A DNA stretch of 64,000 nt from Macropodus opercularis (GCA_030770545.1 JAUCMP010000049.1:1-64000); one strand, 5' to 3'. Shown: positions 7,356-20,707, counted from the first letter of the stretch. The notes: a model not told the origin generated them from the sequence alone. Numbers and translations: made by a program.

Positions 7356-7760
7356 GACCTGCATGCTCGTGATGCCAGAGGCCGCCTCTTTTGGGCGCCC
7401 CTCGCTGGTCGCGGTGCAGTGTGTTGAACTGGCAGCGAGAAAGCGCCGTCTGCTTAGCACCGCCCACAGCCGTGCTCTCCTTGCACGCCCCCAGATCTTG
7501 CAGATGGCGATCCACTGCAGGCCCGCTGAGCGTCGGGGCCTGTGCAGACGCGCGTACATGAAGTTACACCCACACATGGCAACGCATGCGTTTCAAAGCA
7601 TCGAACCACAAACACACTCACGCATATAAAGTGCGCGTAATGACACAGGCAGGACACTCTGCAGCTCTGCGTGCACAAAACGCGAGGCCACGAGAAAGAC
7701 TTGGGAGGGGTCGTCTCTCGACGCCGGCGTATTTCTCTGTTACTTTCACAAAACTCTGGC

Positions 7761-7881
7761 GGCTCTGCCGAGGGGCAAAGCCCAGCAAAAATTGACTCAA
7801 CCCGTTTGAGTTCCTCTCCACGGAAATCTTTAGTAAAAGGCGAAAGACTTGTGCGTTATGAAGAGAAACCGGAGCGAAGAT
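7761..7881 (-). ncRNA. U5: U5 snRNA, unit 6
   Basis: Same as type copy. Confidence 0.93.
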
Positions 7882-8053
7882 GGCCCGGGCCTCAAAGCGA
7901 AGCAGAGGCCCCTCGTCTTCCCAGCCACAGCCGTCACGGAAGACCCAGCTATTGCCGCTTGCTAGGCCCCTCCCCTTGCCCGGAGCCATGCACCCGATAG
8001 GCTCTGTGCAATCACAGTGGCTCACGACTAGGCTTTTGTCTTTGACATCTGAC

Positions 8054-8216
8054 GAGGGGAGAGCGCGAACGCAGTCCCCCACTACCACAAATTATGCAGT
8101 CGAGATTCCCGCATTTGGGGAATTCGCAGGGGTCAGACAGCCGGTGTGCAATGGCTGAGCCTCGCCCTGGGTGAACCACCTTCTTGATCATGGTATCTCC
8201 CCTGCCAGGTAAGTAT
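8054..8216 (-). ncRNA. U1: U1 snRNA, unit 7
   Basis: Same as type copy. Confidence 0.97.
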
Positions 8217-8521
8217 GACTTGCTCCGCTCGCACTCAGGGAGCTCTCTCCGGGACTAACCACGCTCACTGACGGTGCTGACAGTGGGAAGAAGGCAGCTT
8301 TGCGGAGCCTACCGGTCTGCACCAGTTGTACTTTTCAGTAAAGGCTGGCGAACGTTAGTCGCTGTTCTCTCTCTGTCTTGTTGTTTTCTCTCAAAGGGGA
8401 GCAAACTTGTCCCATCATGCATTGCTGCCTTTTTCCACAGGAAATCCCACAGGCTGGACAGAAGGTGAGCCCGACAGAGCGGAGCGCAATGACAATGGCT
8501 TGGCGTTGAACACAGAGTGTG

Positions 8522-8709
8522 GGGGGCACCGTTCCCAGAAGCGCTGCAATACCAGGCCGATGCGTGGAGTGGACGGAGCAAGCCCCTGTTCCACCTCCCT
8601 GCTCCAAAAAGCAATTTAATATATGGTCCCCGGGTAGGGGACGTATCAGATATTAAACTGATAAGAACAGATACTACACTTGATCTTAGCCAAAAGGCCG
8701 AGAAGCGAT
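8522..8709 (-). ncRNA. U2: U2 snRNA, unit 7
   Basis: Same as type copy. Confidence 0.97.
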
Positions 8710-9114
8710 GACCTGCATGCTCGTGATGCCAGAGGCCGCCTCTTTTGGGCGCCCCTCGCTGGTCGCGGTGCAGTGTGTTGAACTGGCAGCGAGAAAGCGC
8801 CGTCTGCTTAGCACCGCCCACAGCCGTGCTCTCCTTGCACGCCCCCAGATCTTGCAGATGGCGATCCACTGCAGGCCCGCTGAGCGTCGGGGCCTGTGCA
8901 GACGCGCGTACATGAAGTTACACCCACACATGGCAACGCATGCGTTTCAAAGCATCGAACCACAAACACACTCACGCATATAAAGTGCGCGTAATGACAC
9001 AGGCAGGACACTCTGCAGCTCTGCGTGCACAAAACGCGAGGCCACGAGAAAGACTTGGGAGGGGTCGTCTCTCGACGCCGGCGTATTTCTCTGTTACTTT
9101 CACAAAACTCTGGC

Positions 9115-9235
9115 GGCTCTGCCGAGGGGCAAAGCCCAGCAAAAATTGACTCAACCCGTTTGAGTTCCTCTCCACGGAAATCTTTAGTAAAAGGCGAAAG
9201 ACTTGTGCGTTATGAAGAGAAACCGGAGCGAAGAT
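9115..9235 (-). ncRNA. U5: U5 snRNA, unit 7
   Basis: Same as type copy. Confidence 0.93.
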
Positions 9236-9407
9236 GGCCCGGGCCTCAAAGCGAAGCAGAGGCCCCTCGTCTTCCCAGCCACAGCCGTCACGGAAGACCC
9301 AGCTATTGCCGCTTGCTAGGCCCCTCCCCTTGCCCGGAGCCATGCACCCGATAGGCTCTGTGCAATCACAGTGGCTCACGACTAGGCTTTTGTCTTTGAC
9401 ATCTGAC

Positions 9408-9570
9408 GAGGGGAGAGCGCGAACGCAGTCCCCCACTACCACAAATTATGCAGTCGAGATTCCCGCATTTGGGGAATTCGCAGGGGTCAGACAGCCGGTG
9501 TGCAATGGCTGAGCCTCGCCCTGGGTGAACCACCTTCTTGATCATGGTATCTCCCCTGCCAGGTAAGTAT
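9408..9570 (-). ncRNA. U1: U1 snRNA, unit 8
   Basis: Same as type copy. Confidence 0.97.
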
Positions 9571-9875
9571 GACTTGCTCCGCTCGCACTCAGGGAGCTCT
9601 CTCCGGGACTAACCACGCTCACTGACGGTGCTGACAGTGGGAAGAAGGCAGCTTTGCGGAGCCTACCGGTCTGCACCAGTTGTACTTTTCAGTAAAGGCT
9701 GGCGAACGTTAGTCGCTGTTCTCTCTCTGTCTTGTTGTTTTCTCTCAAAGGGGAGCAAACTTGTCCCATCATGCATTGCTGCCTTTTTCCACAGGAAATC
9801 CCACAGGCTGGACAGAAGGTGAGCCCGACAGAGCGGAGCGCAATGACAATGGCTTGGCGTTGAACACAGAGTGTG

Positions 9876-10063
9876 GGGGGCACCGTTCCCAGAAGCGCTG
9901 CAATACCAGGCCGATGCGTGGAGTGGACGGAGCAAGCCCCTGTTCCACCTCCCTGCTCCAAAAAGCAATTTAATATATGGTCCCCGGGTAGGGGACGTAT
10001 CAGATATTAAACTGATAAGAACAGATACTACACTTGATCTTAGCCAAAAGGCCGAGAAGCGAT
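9876..10063 (-). ncRNA. U2: U2 snRNA, unit 8
   Basis: Same as type copy. Confidence 0.97.
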
Positions 10064-10468
10064 GACCTGCATGCTCGTGATGCCAGAGGCCGCCTCTTTT
10101 GGGCGCCCCTCGCTGGTCGCGGTGCAGTGTGTTGAACTGGCAGCGAGAAAGCGCCGTCTGCTTAGCACCGCCCACAGCCGTGCTCTCCTTGCACGCCCCC
10201 AGATCTTGCAGATGGCGATCCACTGCAGGCCCGCTGAGCGTCGGGGCCTGTGCAGACGCGCGTACATGAAGTTACACCCACACATGGCAACGCATGCGTT
10301 TCAAAGCATCGAACCACAAACACACTCACGCATATAAAGTGCGCGTAATGACACAGGCAGGACACTCTGCAGCTCTGCGTGCACAAAACGCGAGGCCACG
10401 AGAAAGACTTGGGAGGGGTCGTCTCTCGACGCCGGCGTATTTCTCTGTTACTTTCACAAAACTCTGGC

Positions 10469-10589
10469 GGCTCTGCCGAGGGGCAAAGCCCAGCAAAAAT
10501 TGACTCAACCCGTTTGAGTTCCTCTCCACGGAAATCTTTAGTAAAAGGCGAAAGACTTGTGCGTTATGAAGAGAAACCGGAGCGAAGAT
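10469..10589 (-). ncRNA. U5: U5 snRNA, unit 8
   Basis: Same as type copy. Confidence 0.93.
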
Positions 10590-10761
10590 GGCCCGGGCCT
10601 CAAAGCGAAGCAGAGGCCCCTCGTCTTCCCAGCCACAGCCGTCACGGAAGACCCAGCTATTGCCGCTTGCTAGGCCCCTCCCCTTGCCCGGAGCCATGCA
10701 CCCGATAGGCTCTGTGCAATCACAGTGGCTCACGACTAGGCTTTTGTCTTTGACATCTGAC

Positions 10762-10924
10762 GAGGGGAGAGCGCGAACGCAGTCCCCCACTACCACAAAT
10801 TATGCAGTCGAGATTCCCGCATTTGGGGAATTCGCAGGGGTCAGACAGCCGGTGTGCAATGGCTGAGCCTCGCCCTGGGTGAACCACCTTCTTGATCATG
10901 GTATCTCCCCTGCCAGGTAAGTAT
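10762..10924 (-). ncRNA. U1: U1 snRNA, unit 9
   Basis: Same as type copy. Confidence 0.97.
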
Positions 10925-11229
10925 GACTTGCTCCGCTCGCACTCAGGGAGCTCTCTCCGGGACTAACCACGCTCACTGACGGTGCTGACAGTGGGAAGAA
11001 GGCAGCTTTGCGGAGCCTACCGGTCTGCACCAGTTGTACTTTTCAGTAAAGGCTGGCGAACGTTAGTCGCTGTTCTCTCTCTGTCTTGTTGTTTTCTCTC
11101 AAAGGGGAGCAAACTTGTCCCATCATGCATTGCTGCCTTTTTCCACAGGAAATCCCACAGGCTGGACAGAAGGTGAGCCCGACAGAGCGGAGCGCAATGA
11201 CAATGGCTTGGCGTTGAACACAGAGTGTG

Positions 11230-11417
11230 GGGGGCACCGTTCCCAGAAGCGCTGCAATACCAGGCCGATGCGTGGAGTGGACGGAGCAAGCCCCTGTTCC
11301 ACCTCCCTGCTCCAAAAAGCAATTTAATATATGGTCCCCGGGTAGGGGACGTATCAGATATTAAACTGATAAGAACAGATACTACACTTGATCTTAGCCA
11401 AAAGGCCGAGAAGCGAT
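11230..11417 (-). ncRNA. U2: U2 snRNA, unit 9
   Basis: Same as type copy. Confidence 0.97.
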
Positions 11418-11822
11418 GACCTGCATGCTCGTGATGCCAGAGGCCGCCTCTTTTGGGCGCCCCTCGCTGGTCGCGGTGCAGTGTGTTGAACTGGCAGCGA
11501 GAAAGCGCCGTCTGCTTAGCACCGCCCACAGCCGTGCTCTCCTTGCACGCCCCCAGATCTTGCAGATGGCGATCCACTGCAGGCCCGCTGAGCGTCGGGG
11601 CCTGTGCAGACGCGCGTACATGAAGTTACACCCACACATGGCAACGCATGCGTTTCAAAGCATCGAACCACAAACACACTCACGCATATAAAGTGCGCGT
11701 AATGACACAGGCAGGACACTCTGCAGCTCTGCGTGCACAAAACGCGAGGCCACGAGAAAGACTTGGGAGGGGTCGTCTCTCGACGCCGGCGTATTTCTCT
11801 GTTACTTTCACAAAACTCTGGC

Positions 11823-11943
11823 GGCTCTGCCGAGGGGCAAAGCCCAGCAAAAATTGACTCAACCCGTTTGAGTTCCTCTCCACGGAAATCTTTAGTAAAA
11901 GGCGAAAGACTTGTGCGTTATGAAGAGAAACCGGAGCGAAGAT
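11823..11943 (-). ncRNA. U5: U5 snRNA, unit 9
   Basis: Same as type copy. Confidence 0.93.
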
Positions 11944-12115
11944 GGCCCGGGCCTCAAAGCGAAGCAGAGGCCCCTCGTCTTCCCAGCCACAGCCGTCACG
12001 GAAGACCCAGCTATTGCCGCTTGCTAGGCCCCTCCCCTTGCCCGGAGCCATGCACCCGATAGGCTCTGTGCAATCACAGTGGCTCACGACTAGGCTTTTG
12101 TCTTTGACATCTGAC

Positions 12116-12278
12116 GAGGGGAGAGCGCGAACGCAGTCCCCCACTACCACAAATTATGCAGTCGAGATTCCCGCATTTGGGGAATTCGCAGGGGTCAGAC
12201 AGCCGGTGTGCAATGGCTGAGCCTCGCCCTGGGTGAACCACCTTCTTGATCATGGTATCTCCCCTGCCAGGTAAGTAT
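12116..12278 (-). ncRNA. U1: U1 snRNA, unit 10
   Basis: Same as type copy. Confidence 0.97.
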
Positions 12279-12583
12279 GACTTGCTCCGCTCGCACTCAG
12301 GGAGCTCTCTCCGGGACTAACCACGCTCACTGACGGTGCTGACAGTGGGAAGAAGGCAGCTTTGCGGAGCCTACCGGTCTGCACCAGTTGTACTTTTCAG
12401 TAAAGGCTGGCGAACGTTAGTCGCTGTTCTCTCTCTGTCTTGTTGTTTTCTCTCAAAGGGGAGCAAACTTGTCCCATCATGCATTGCTGCCTTTTTCCAC
12501 AGGAAATCCCACAGGCTGGACAGAAGGTGAGCCCGACAGAGCGGAGCGCAATGACAATGGCTTGGCGTTGAACACAGAGTGTG

Positions 12584-12771
12584 GGGGGCACCGTTCCCAG
12601 AAGCGCTGCAATACCAGGCCGATGCGTGGAGTGGACGGAGCAAGCCCCTGTTCCACCTCCCTGCTCCAAAAAGCAATTTAATATATGGTCCCCGGGTAGG
12701 GGACGTATCAGATATTAAACTGATAAGAACAGATACTACACTTGATCTTAGCCAAAAGGCCGAGAAGCGAT
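12584..12771 (-). ncRNA. U2: U2 snRNA, unit 10
   Basis: Same as type copy. Confidence 0.97.
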
Positions 12772-13176
12772 GACCTGCATGCTCGTGATGCCAGAGGCCG
12801 CCTCTTTTGGGCGCCCCTCGCTGGTCGCGGTGCAGTGTGTTGAACTGGCAGCGAGAAAGCGCCGTCTGCTTAGCACCGCCCACAGCCGTGCTCTCCTTGC
12901 ACGCCCCCAGATCTTGCAGATGGCGATCCACTGCAGGCCCGCTGAGCGTCGGGGCCTGTGCAGACGCGCGTACATGAAGTTACACCCACACATGGCAACG
13001 CATGCGTTTCAAAGCATCGAACCACAAACACACTCACGCATATAAAGTGCGCGTAATGACACAGGCAGGACACTCTGCAGCTCTGCGTGCACAAAACGCG
13101 AGGCCACGAGAAAGACTTGGGAGGGGTCGTCTCTCGACGCCGGCGTATTTCTCTGTTACTTTCACAAAACTCTGGC

Positions 13177-13297
13177 GGCTCTGCCGAGGGGCAAAGCCCA
13201 GCAAAAATTGACTCAACCCGTTTGAGTTCCTCTCCACGGAAATCTTTAGTAAAAGGCGAAAGACTTGTGCGTTATGAAGAGAAACCGGAGCGAAGAT
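13177..13297 (-). ncRNA. U5: U5 snRNA, unit 10
   Basis: Same as type copy. Confidence 0.93.
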
Positions 13298-13469
13298 GGC
13301 CCGGGCCTCAAAGCGAAGCAGAGGCCCCTCGTCTTCCCAGCCACAGCCGTCACGGAAGACCCAGCTATTGCCGCTTGCTAGGCCCCTCCCCTTGCCCGGA
13401 GCCATGCACCCGATAGGCTCTGTGCAATCACAGTGGCTCACGACTAGGCTTTTGTCTTTGACATCTGAC

Positions 13470-13632
13470 GAGGGGAGAGCGCGAACGCAGTCCCCCACTA
13501 CCACAAATTATGCAGTCGAGATTCCCGCATTTGGGGAATTCGCAGGGGTCAGACAGCCGGTGTGCAATGGCTGAGCCTCGCCCTGGGTGAACCACCTTCT
13601 TGATCATGGTATCTCCCCTGCCAGGTAAGTAT
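13470..13632 (-). ncRNA. U1: U1 snRNA, unit 11
   Basis: Same as type copy. Confidence 0.97.
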
Positions 13633-13937
13633 GACTTGCTCCGCTCGCACTCAGGGAGCTCTCTCCGGGACTAACCACGCTCACTGACGGTGCTGACAGT
13701 GGGAAGAAGGCAGCTTTGCGGAGCCTACCGGTCTGCACCAGTTGTACTTTTCAGTAAAGGCTGGCGAACGTTAGTCGCTGTTCTCTCTCTGTCTTGTTGT
13801 TTTCTCTCAAAGGGGAGCAAACTTGTCCCATCATGCATTGCTGCCTTTTTCCACAGGAAATCCCACAGGCTGGACAGAAGGTGAGCCCGACAGAGCGGAG
13901 CGCAATGACAATGGCTTGGCGTTGAACACAGAGTGTG

Positions 13938-14125
13938 GGGGGCACCGTTCCCAGAAGCGCTGCAATACCAGGCCGATGCGTGGAGTGGACGGAGCAAGCC
14001 CCTGTTCCACCTCCCTGCTCCAAAAAGCAATTTAATATATGGTCCCCGGGTAGGGGACGTATCAGATATTAAACTGATAAGAACAGATACTACACTTGAT
14101 CTTAGCCAAAAGGCCGAGAAGCGAT
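13938..14125 (-). ncRNA. U2: U2 snRNA, unit 11
   Basis: Same as type copy. Confidence 0.97.
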
Positions 14126-14530
14126 GACCTGCATGCTCGTGATGCCAGAGGCCGCCTCTTTTGGGCGCCCCTCGCTGGTCGCGGTGCAGTGTGTTGAACT
14201 GGCAGCGAGAAAGCGCCGTCTGCTTAGCACCGCCCACAGCCGTGCTCTCCTTGCACGCCCCCAGATCTTGCAGATGGCGATCCACTGCAGGCCCGCTGAG
14301 CGTCGGGGCCTGTGCAGACGCGCGTACATGAAGTTACACCCACACATGGCAACGCATGCGTTTCAAAGCATCGAACCACAAACACACTCACGCATATAAA
14401 GTGCGCGTAATGACACAGGCAGGACACTCTGCAGCTCTGCGTGCACAAAACGCGAGGCCACGAGAAAGACTTGGGAGGGGTCGTCTCTCGACGCCGGCGT
14501 ATTTCTCTGTTACTTTCACAAAACTCTGGC

Positions 14531-14651
14531 GGCTCTGCCGAGGGGCAAAGCCCAGCAAAAATTGACTCAACCCGTTTGAGTTCCTCTCCACGGAAATCTT
14601 TAGTAAAAGGCGAAAGACTTGTGCGTTATGAAGAGAAACCGGAGCGAAGAT
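14531..14651 (-). ncRNA. U5: U5 snRNA, unit 11
   Basis: Same as type copy. Confidence 0.93.
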
Positions 14652-14823
14652 GGCCCGGGCCTCAAAGCGAAGCAGAGGCCCCTCGTCTTCCCAGCCACAG
14701 CCGTCACGGAAGACCCAGCTATTGCCGCTTGCTAGGCCCCTCCCCTTGCCCGGAGCCATGCACCCGATAGGCTCTGTGCAATCACAGTGGCTCACGACTA
14801 GGCTTTTGTCTTTGACATCTGAC

Positions 14824-14986
14824 GAGGGGAGAGCGCGAACGCAGTCCCCCACTACCACAAATTATGCAGTCGAGATTCCCGCATTTGGGGAATTCGCAGG
14901 GGTCAGACAGCCGGTGTGCAATGGCTGAGCCTCGCCCTGGGTGAACCACCTTCTTGATCATGGTATCTCCCCTGCCAGGTAAGTAT
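14824..14986 (-). ncRNA. U1: U1 snRNA, unit 12
   Basis: Same as type copy. Confidence 0.97.
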
Positions 14987-15291
14987 GACTTGCTCCGCTC
15001 GCACTCAGGGAGCTCTCTCCGGGACTAACCACGCTCACTGACGGTGCTGACAGTGGGAAGAAGGCAGCTTTGCGGAGCCTACCGGTCTGCACCAGTTGTA
15101 CTTTTCAGTAAAGGCTGGCGAACGTTAGTCGCTGTTCTCTCTCTGTCTTGTTGTTTTCTCTCAAAGGGGAGCAAACTTGTCCCATCATGCATTGCTGCCT
15201 TTTTCCACAGGAAATCCCACAGGCTGGACAGAAGGTGAGCCCGACAGAGCGGAGCGCAATGACAATGGCTTGGCGTTGAACACAGAGTGTG

Positions 15292-15479
15292 GGGGGCACC
15301 GTTCCCAGAAGCGCTGCAATACCAGGCCGATGCGTGGAGTGGACGGAGCAAGCCCCTGTTCCACCTCCCTGCTCCAAAAAGCAATTTAATATATGGTCCC
15401 CGGGTAGGGGACGTATCAGATATTAAACTGATAAGAACAGATACTACACTTGATCTTAGCCAAAAGGCCGAGAAGCGAT
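15292..15479 (-). ncRNA. U2: U2 snRNA, unit 12
   Basis: Same as type copy. Confidence 0.97.
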
Positions 15480-15884
15480 GACCTGCATGCTCGTGATGCC
15501 AGAGGCCGCCTCTTTTGGGCGCCCCTCGCTGGTCGCGGTGCAGTGTGTTGAACTGGCAGCGAGAAAGCGCCGTCTGCTTAGCACCGCCCACAGCCGTGCT
15601 CTCCTTGCACGCCCCCAGATCTTGCAGATGGCGATCCACTGCAGGCCCGCTGAGCGTCGGGGCCTGTGCAGACGCGCGTACATGAAGTTACACCCACACA
15701 TGGCAACGCATGCGTTTCAAAGCATCGAACCACAAACACACTCACGCATATAAAGTGCGCGTAATGACACAGGCAGGACACTCTGCAGCTCTGCGTGCAC
15801 AAAACGCGAGGCCACGAGAAAGACTTGGGAGGGGTCGTCTCTCGACGCCGGCGTATTTCTCTGTTACTTTCACAAAACTCTGGC

Positions 15885-16005
15885 GGCTCTGCCGAGGGGC
15901 AAAGCCCAGCAAAAATTGACTCAACCCGTTTGAGTTCCTCTCCACGGAAATCTTTAGTAAAAGGCGAAAGACTTGTGCGTTATGAAGAGAAACCGGAGCG
16001 AAGAT
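15885..16005 (-). ncRNA. U5: U5 snRNA, unit 12
   Basis: Same as type copy. Confidence 0.93.
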
Positions 16006-16177
16006 GGCCCGGGCCTCAAAGCGAAGCAGAGGCCCCTCGTCTTCCCAGCCACAGCCGTCACGGAAGACCCAGCTATTGCCGCTTGCTAGGCCCCTCCCCT
16101 TGCCCGGAGCCATGCACCCGATAGGCTCTGTGCAATCACAGTGGCTCACGACTAGGCTTTTGTCTTTGACATCTGAC

Positions 16178-16340
16178 GAGGGGAGAGCGCGAACGCAGTC
16201 CCCCACTACCACAAATTATGCAGTCGAGATTCCCGCATTTGGGGAATTCGCAGGGGTCAGACAGCCGGTGTGCAATGGCTGAGCCTCGCCCTGGGTGAAC
16301 CACCTTCTTGATCATGGTATCTCCCCTGCCAGGTAAGTAT
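16178..16340 (-). ncRNA. U1: U1 snRNA, unit 13
   Basis: Same as type copy. Confidence 0.97.
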
Positions 16341-16645
16341 GACTTGCTCCGCTCGCACTCAGGGAGCTCTCTCCGGGACTAACCACGCTCACTGACGGTG
16401 CTGACAGTGGGAAGAAGGCAGCTTTGCGGAGCCTACCGGTCTGCACCAGTTGTACTTTTCAGTAAAGGCTGGCGAACGTTAGTCGCTGTTCTCTCTCTGT
16501 CTTGTTGTTTTCTCTCAAAGGGGAGCAAACTTGTCCCATCATGCATTGCTGCCTTTTTCCACAGGAAATCCCACAGGCTGGACAGAAGGTGAGCCCGACA
16601 GAGCGGAGCGCAATGACAATGGCTTGGCGTTGAACACAGAGTGTG

Positions 16646-16833
16646 GGGGGCACCGTTCCCAGAAGCGCTGCAATACCAGGCCGATGCGTGGAGTGGACGG
16701 AGCAAGCCCCTGTTCCACCTCCCTGCTCCAAAAAGCAATTTAATATATGGTCCCCGGGTAGGGGACGTATCAGATATTAAACTGATAAGAACAGATACTA
16801 CACTTGATCTTAGCCAAAAGGCCGAGAAGCGAT
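16646..16833 (-). ncRNA. U2: U2 snRNA, unit 13
   Basis: Same as type copy. Confidence 0.97.
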
Positions 16834-17238
16834 GACCTGCATGCTCGTGATGCCAGAGGCCGCCTCTTTTGGGCGCCCCTCGCTGGTCGCGGTGCAGTGT
16901 GTTGAACTGGCAGCGAGAAAGCGCCGTCTGCTTAGCACCGCCCACAGCCGTGCTCTCCTTGCACGCCCCCAGATCTTGCAGATGGCGATCCACTGCAGGC
17001 CCGCTGAGCGTCGGGGCCTGTGCAGACGCGCGTACATGAAGTTACACCCACACATGGCAACGCATGCGTTTCAAAGCATCGAACCACAAACACACTCACG
17101 CATATAAAGTGCGCGTAATGACACAGGCAGGACACTCTGCAGCTCTGCGTGCACAAAACGCGAGGCCACGAGAAAGACTTGGGAGGGGTCGTCTCTCGAC
17201 GCCGGCGTATTTCTCTGTTACTTTCACAAAACTCTGGC

Positions 17239-17359
17239 GGCTCTGCCGAGGGGCAAAGCCCAGCAAAAATTGACTCAACCCGTTTGAGTTCCTCTCCACG
17301 GAAATCTTTAGTAAAAGGCGAAAGACTTGTGCGTTATGAAGAGAAACCGGAGCGAAGAT
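17239..17359 (-). ncRNA. U5: U5 snRNA, unit 13
   Basis: Same as type copy. Confidence 0.93.
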
Positions 17360-17531
17360 GGCCCGGGCCTCAAAGCGAAGCAGAGGCCCCTCGTCTTCCC
17401 AGCCACAGCCGTCACGGAAGACCCAGCTATTGCCGCTTGCTAGGCCCCTCCCCTTGCCCGGAGCCATGCACCCGATAGGCTCTGTGCAATCACAGTGGCT
17501 CACGACTAGGCTTTTGTCTTTGACATCTGAC

Positions 17532-17694
17532 GAGGGGAGAGCGCGAACGCAGTCCCCCACTACCACAAATTATGCAGTCGAGATTCCCGCATTTGGGGAA
17601 TTCGCAGGGGTCAGACAGCCGGTGTGCAATGGCTGAGCCTCGCCCTGGGTGAACCACCTTCTTGATCATGGTATCTCCCCTGCCAGGTAAGTAT
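17532..17694 (-). ncRNA. U1: U1 snRNA, unit 14
   Basis: Same as type copy. Confidence 0.97.
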
Positions 17695-17999
17695 GACTTG
17701 CTCCGCTCGCACTCAGGGAGCTCTCTCCGGGACTAACCACGCTCACTGACGGTGCTGACAGTGGGAAGAAGGCAGCTTTGCGGAGCCTACCGGTCTGCAC
17801 CAGTTGTACTTTTCAGTAAAGGCTGGCGAACGTTAGTCGCTGTTCTCTCTCTGTCTTGTTGTTTTCTCTCAAAGGGGAGCAAACTTGTCCCATCATGCAT
17901 TGCTGCCTTTTTCCACAGGAAATCCCACAGGCTGGACAGAAGGTGAGCCCGACAGAGCGGAGCGCAATGACAATGGCTTGGCGTTGAACACAGAGTGTG

Positions 18000-18187
18000 G
18001 GGGGCACCGTTCCCAGAAGCGCTGCAATACCAGGCCGATGCGTGGAGTGGACGGAGCAAGCCCCTGTTCCACCTCCCTGCTCCAAAAAGCAATTTAATAT
18101 ATGGTCCCCGGGTAGGGGACGTATCAGATATTAAACTGATAAGAACAGATACTACACTTGATCTTAGCCAAAAGGCCGAGAAGCGAT
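18000..18187 (-). ncRNA. U2: U2 snRNA, unit 14
   Basis: Same as type copy. Confidence 0.97.
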
Positions 18188-18592
18188 GACCTGCATGCTC
18201 GTGATGCCAGAGGCCGCCTCTTTTGGGCGCCCCTCGCTGGTCGCGGTGCAGTGTGTTGAACTGGCAGCGAGAAAGCGCCGTCTGCTTAGCACCGCCCACA
18301 GCCGTGCTCTCCTTGCACGCCCCCAGATCTTGCAGATGGCGATCCACTGCAGGCCCGCTGAGCGTCGGGGCCTGTGCAGACGCGCGTACATGAAGTTACA
18401 CCCACACATGGCAACGCATGCGTTTCAAAGCATCGAACCACAAACACACTCACGCATATAAAGTGCGCGTAATGACACAGGCAGGACACTCTGCAGCTCT
18501 GCGTGCACAAAACGCGAGGCCACGAGAAAGACTTGGGAGGGGTCGTCTCTCGACGCCGGCGTATTTCTCTGTTACTTTCACAAAACTCTGGC

Positions 18593-18713
18593 GGCTCTGC
18601 CGAGGGGCAAAGCCCAGCAAAAATTGACTCAACCCGTTTGAGTTCCTCTCCACGGAAATCTTTAGTAAAAGGCGAAAGACTTGTGCGTTATGAAGAGAAA
18701 CCGGAGCGAAGAT
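18593..18713 (-). ncRNA. U5: U5 snRNA, unit 14
   Basis: Same as type copy. Confidence 0.93.
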
Positions 18714-18885
18714 GGCCCGGGCCTCAAAGCGAAGCAGAGGCCCCTCGTCTTCCCAGCCACAGCCGTCACGGAAGACCCAGCTATTGCCGCTTGCTAGGCC
18801 CCTCCCCTTGCCCGGAGCCATGCACCCGATAGGCTCTGTGCAATCACAGTGGCTCACGACTAGGCTTTTGTCTTTGACATCTGAC

Positions 18886-19048
18886 GAGGGGAGAGCGCGA
18901 ACGCAGTCCCCCACTACCACAAATTATGCAGTCGAGATTCCCGCATTTGGGGAATTCGCAGGGGTCAGACAGCCGGTGTGCAATGGCTGAGCCTCGCCCT
19001 GGGTGAACCACCTTCTTGATCATGGTATCTCCCCTGCCAGGTAAGTAT
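18886..19048 (-). ncRNA. U1: U1 snRNA, unit 15
   Basis: Same as type copy. Confidence 0.97.
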
Positions 19049-19353
19049 GACTTGCTCCGCTCGCACTCAGGGAGCTCTCTCCGGGACTAACCACGCTCAC
19101 TGACGGTGCTGACAGTGGGAAGAAGGCAGCTTTGCGGAGCCTACCGGTCTGCACCAGTTGTACTTTTCAGTAAAGGCTGGCGAACGTTAGTCGCTGTTCT
19201 CTCTCTGTCTTGTTGTTTTCTCTCAAAGGGGAGCAAACTTGTCCCATCATGCATTGCTGCCTTTTTCCACAGGAAATCCCACAGGCTGGACAGAAGGTGA
19301 GCCCGACAGAGCGGAGCGCAATGACAATGGCTTGGCGTTGAACACAGAGTGTG

Positions 19354-19541
19354 GGGGGCACCGTTCCCAGAAGCGCTGCAATACCAGGCCGATGCGTGGA
19401 GTGGACGGAGCAAGCCCCTGTTCCACCTCCCTGCTCCAAAAAGCAATTTAATATATGGTCCCCGGGTAGGGGACGTATCAGATATTAAACTGATAAGAAC
19501 AGATACTACACTTGATCTTAGCCAAAAGGCCGAGAAGCGAT
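19354..19541 (-). ncRNA. U2: U2 snRNA, unit 15
   Basis: Same as type copy. Confidence 0.97.
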
Positions 19542-19946
19542 GACCTGCATGCTCGTGATGCCAGAGGCCGCCTCTTTTGGGCGCCCCTCGCTGGTCGCGG
19601 TGCAGTGTGTTGAACTGGCAGCGAGAAAGCGCCGTCTGCTTAGCACCGCCCACAGCCGTGCTCTCCTTGCACGCCCCCAGATCTTGCAGATGGCGATCCA
19701 CTGCAGGCCCGCTGAGCGTCGGGGCCTGTGCAGACGCGCGTACATGAAGTTACACCCACACATGGCAACGCATGCGTTTCAAAGCATCGAACCACAAACA
19801 CACTCACGCATATAAAGTGCGCGTAATGACACAGGCAGGACACTCTGCAGCTCTGCGTGCACAAAACGCGAGGCCACGAGAAAGACTTGGGAGGGGTCGT
19901 CTCTCGACGCCGGCGTATTTCTCTGTTACTTTCACAAAACTCTGGC

Positions 19947-20067
19947 GGCTCTGCCGAGGGGCAAAGCCCAGCAAAAATTGACTCAACCCGTTTGAGTTCC
20001 TCTCCACGGAAATCTTTAGTAAAAGGCGAAAGACTTGTGCGTTATGAAGAGAAACCGGAGCGAAGAT
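19947..20067 (-). ncRNA. U5: U5 snRNA, unit 15
   Basis: Same as type copy. Confidence 0.93.
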
Positions 20068-20239
20068 GGCCCGGGCCTCAAAGCGAAGCAGAGGCCCCTC
20101 GTCTTCCCAGCCACAGCCGTCACGGAAGACCCAGCTATTGCCGCTTGCTAGGCCCCTCCCCTTGCCCGGAGCCATGCACCCGATAGGCTCTGTGCAATCA
20201 CAGTGGCTCACGACTAGGCTTTTGTCTTTGACATCTGAC

Positions 20240-20402
20240 GAGGGGAGAGCGCGAACGCAGTCCCCCACTACCACAAATTATGCAGTCGAGATTCCCGCAT
20301 TTGGGGAATTCGCAGGGGTCAGACAGCCGGTGTGCAATGGCTGAGCCTCGCCCTGGGTGAACCACCTTCTTGATCATGGTATCTCCCCTGCCAGGTAAGT
20401 AT
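20240..20402 (-). ncRNA. U1: U1 snRNA, unit 16
   Basis: Same as type copy. Confidence 0.97.
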
Positions 20403-20707
20403 GACTTGCTCCGCTCGCACTCAGGGAGCTCTCTCCGGGACTAACCACGCTCACTGACGGTGCTGACAGTGGGAAGAAGGCAGCTTTGCGGAGCCTACCG
20501 GTCTGCACCAGTTGTACTTTTCAGTAAAGGCTGGCGAACGTTAGTCGCTGTTCTCTCTCTGTCTTGTTGTTTTCTCTCAAAGGGGAGCAAACTTGTCCCA
20601 TCATGCATTGCTGCCTTTTTCCACAGGAAATCCCACAGGCTGGACAGAAGGTGAGCCCGACAGAGCGGAGCGCAATGACAATGGCTTGGCGTTGAACACA
20701 GAGTGTG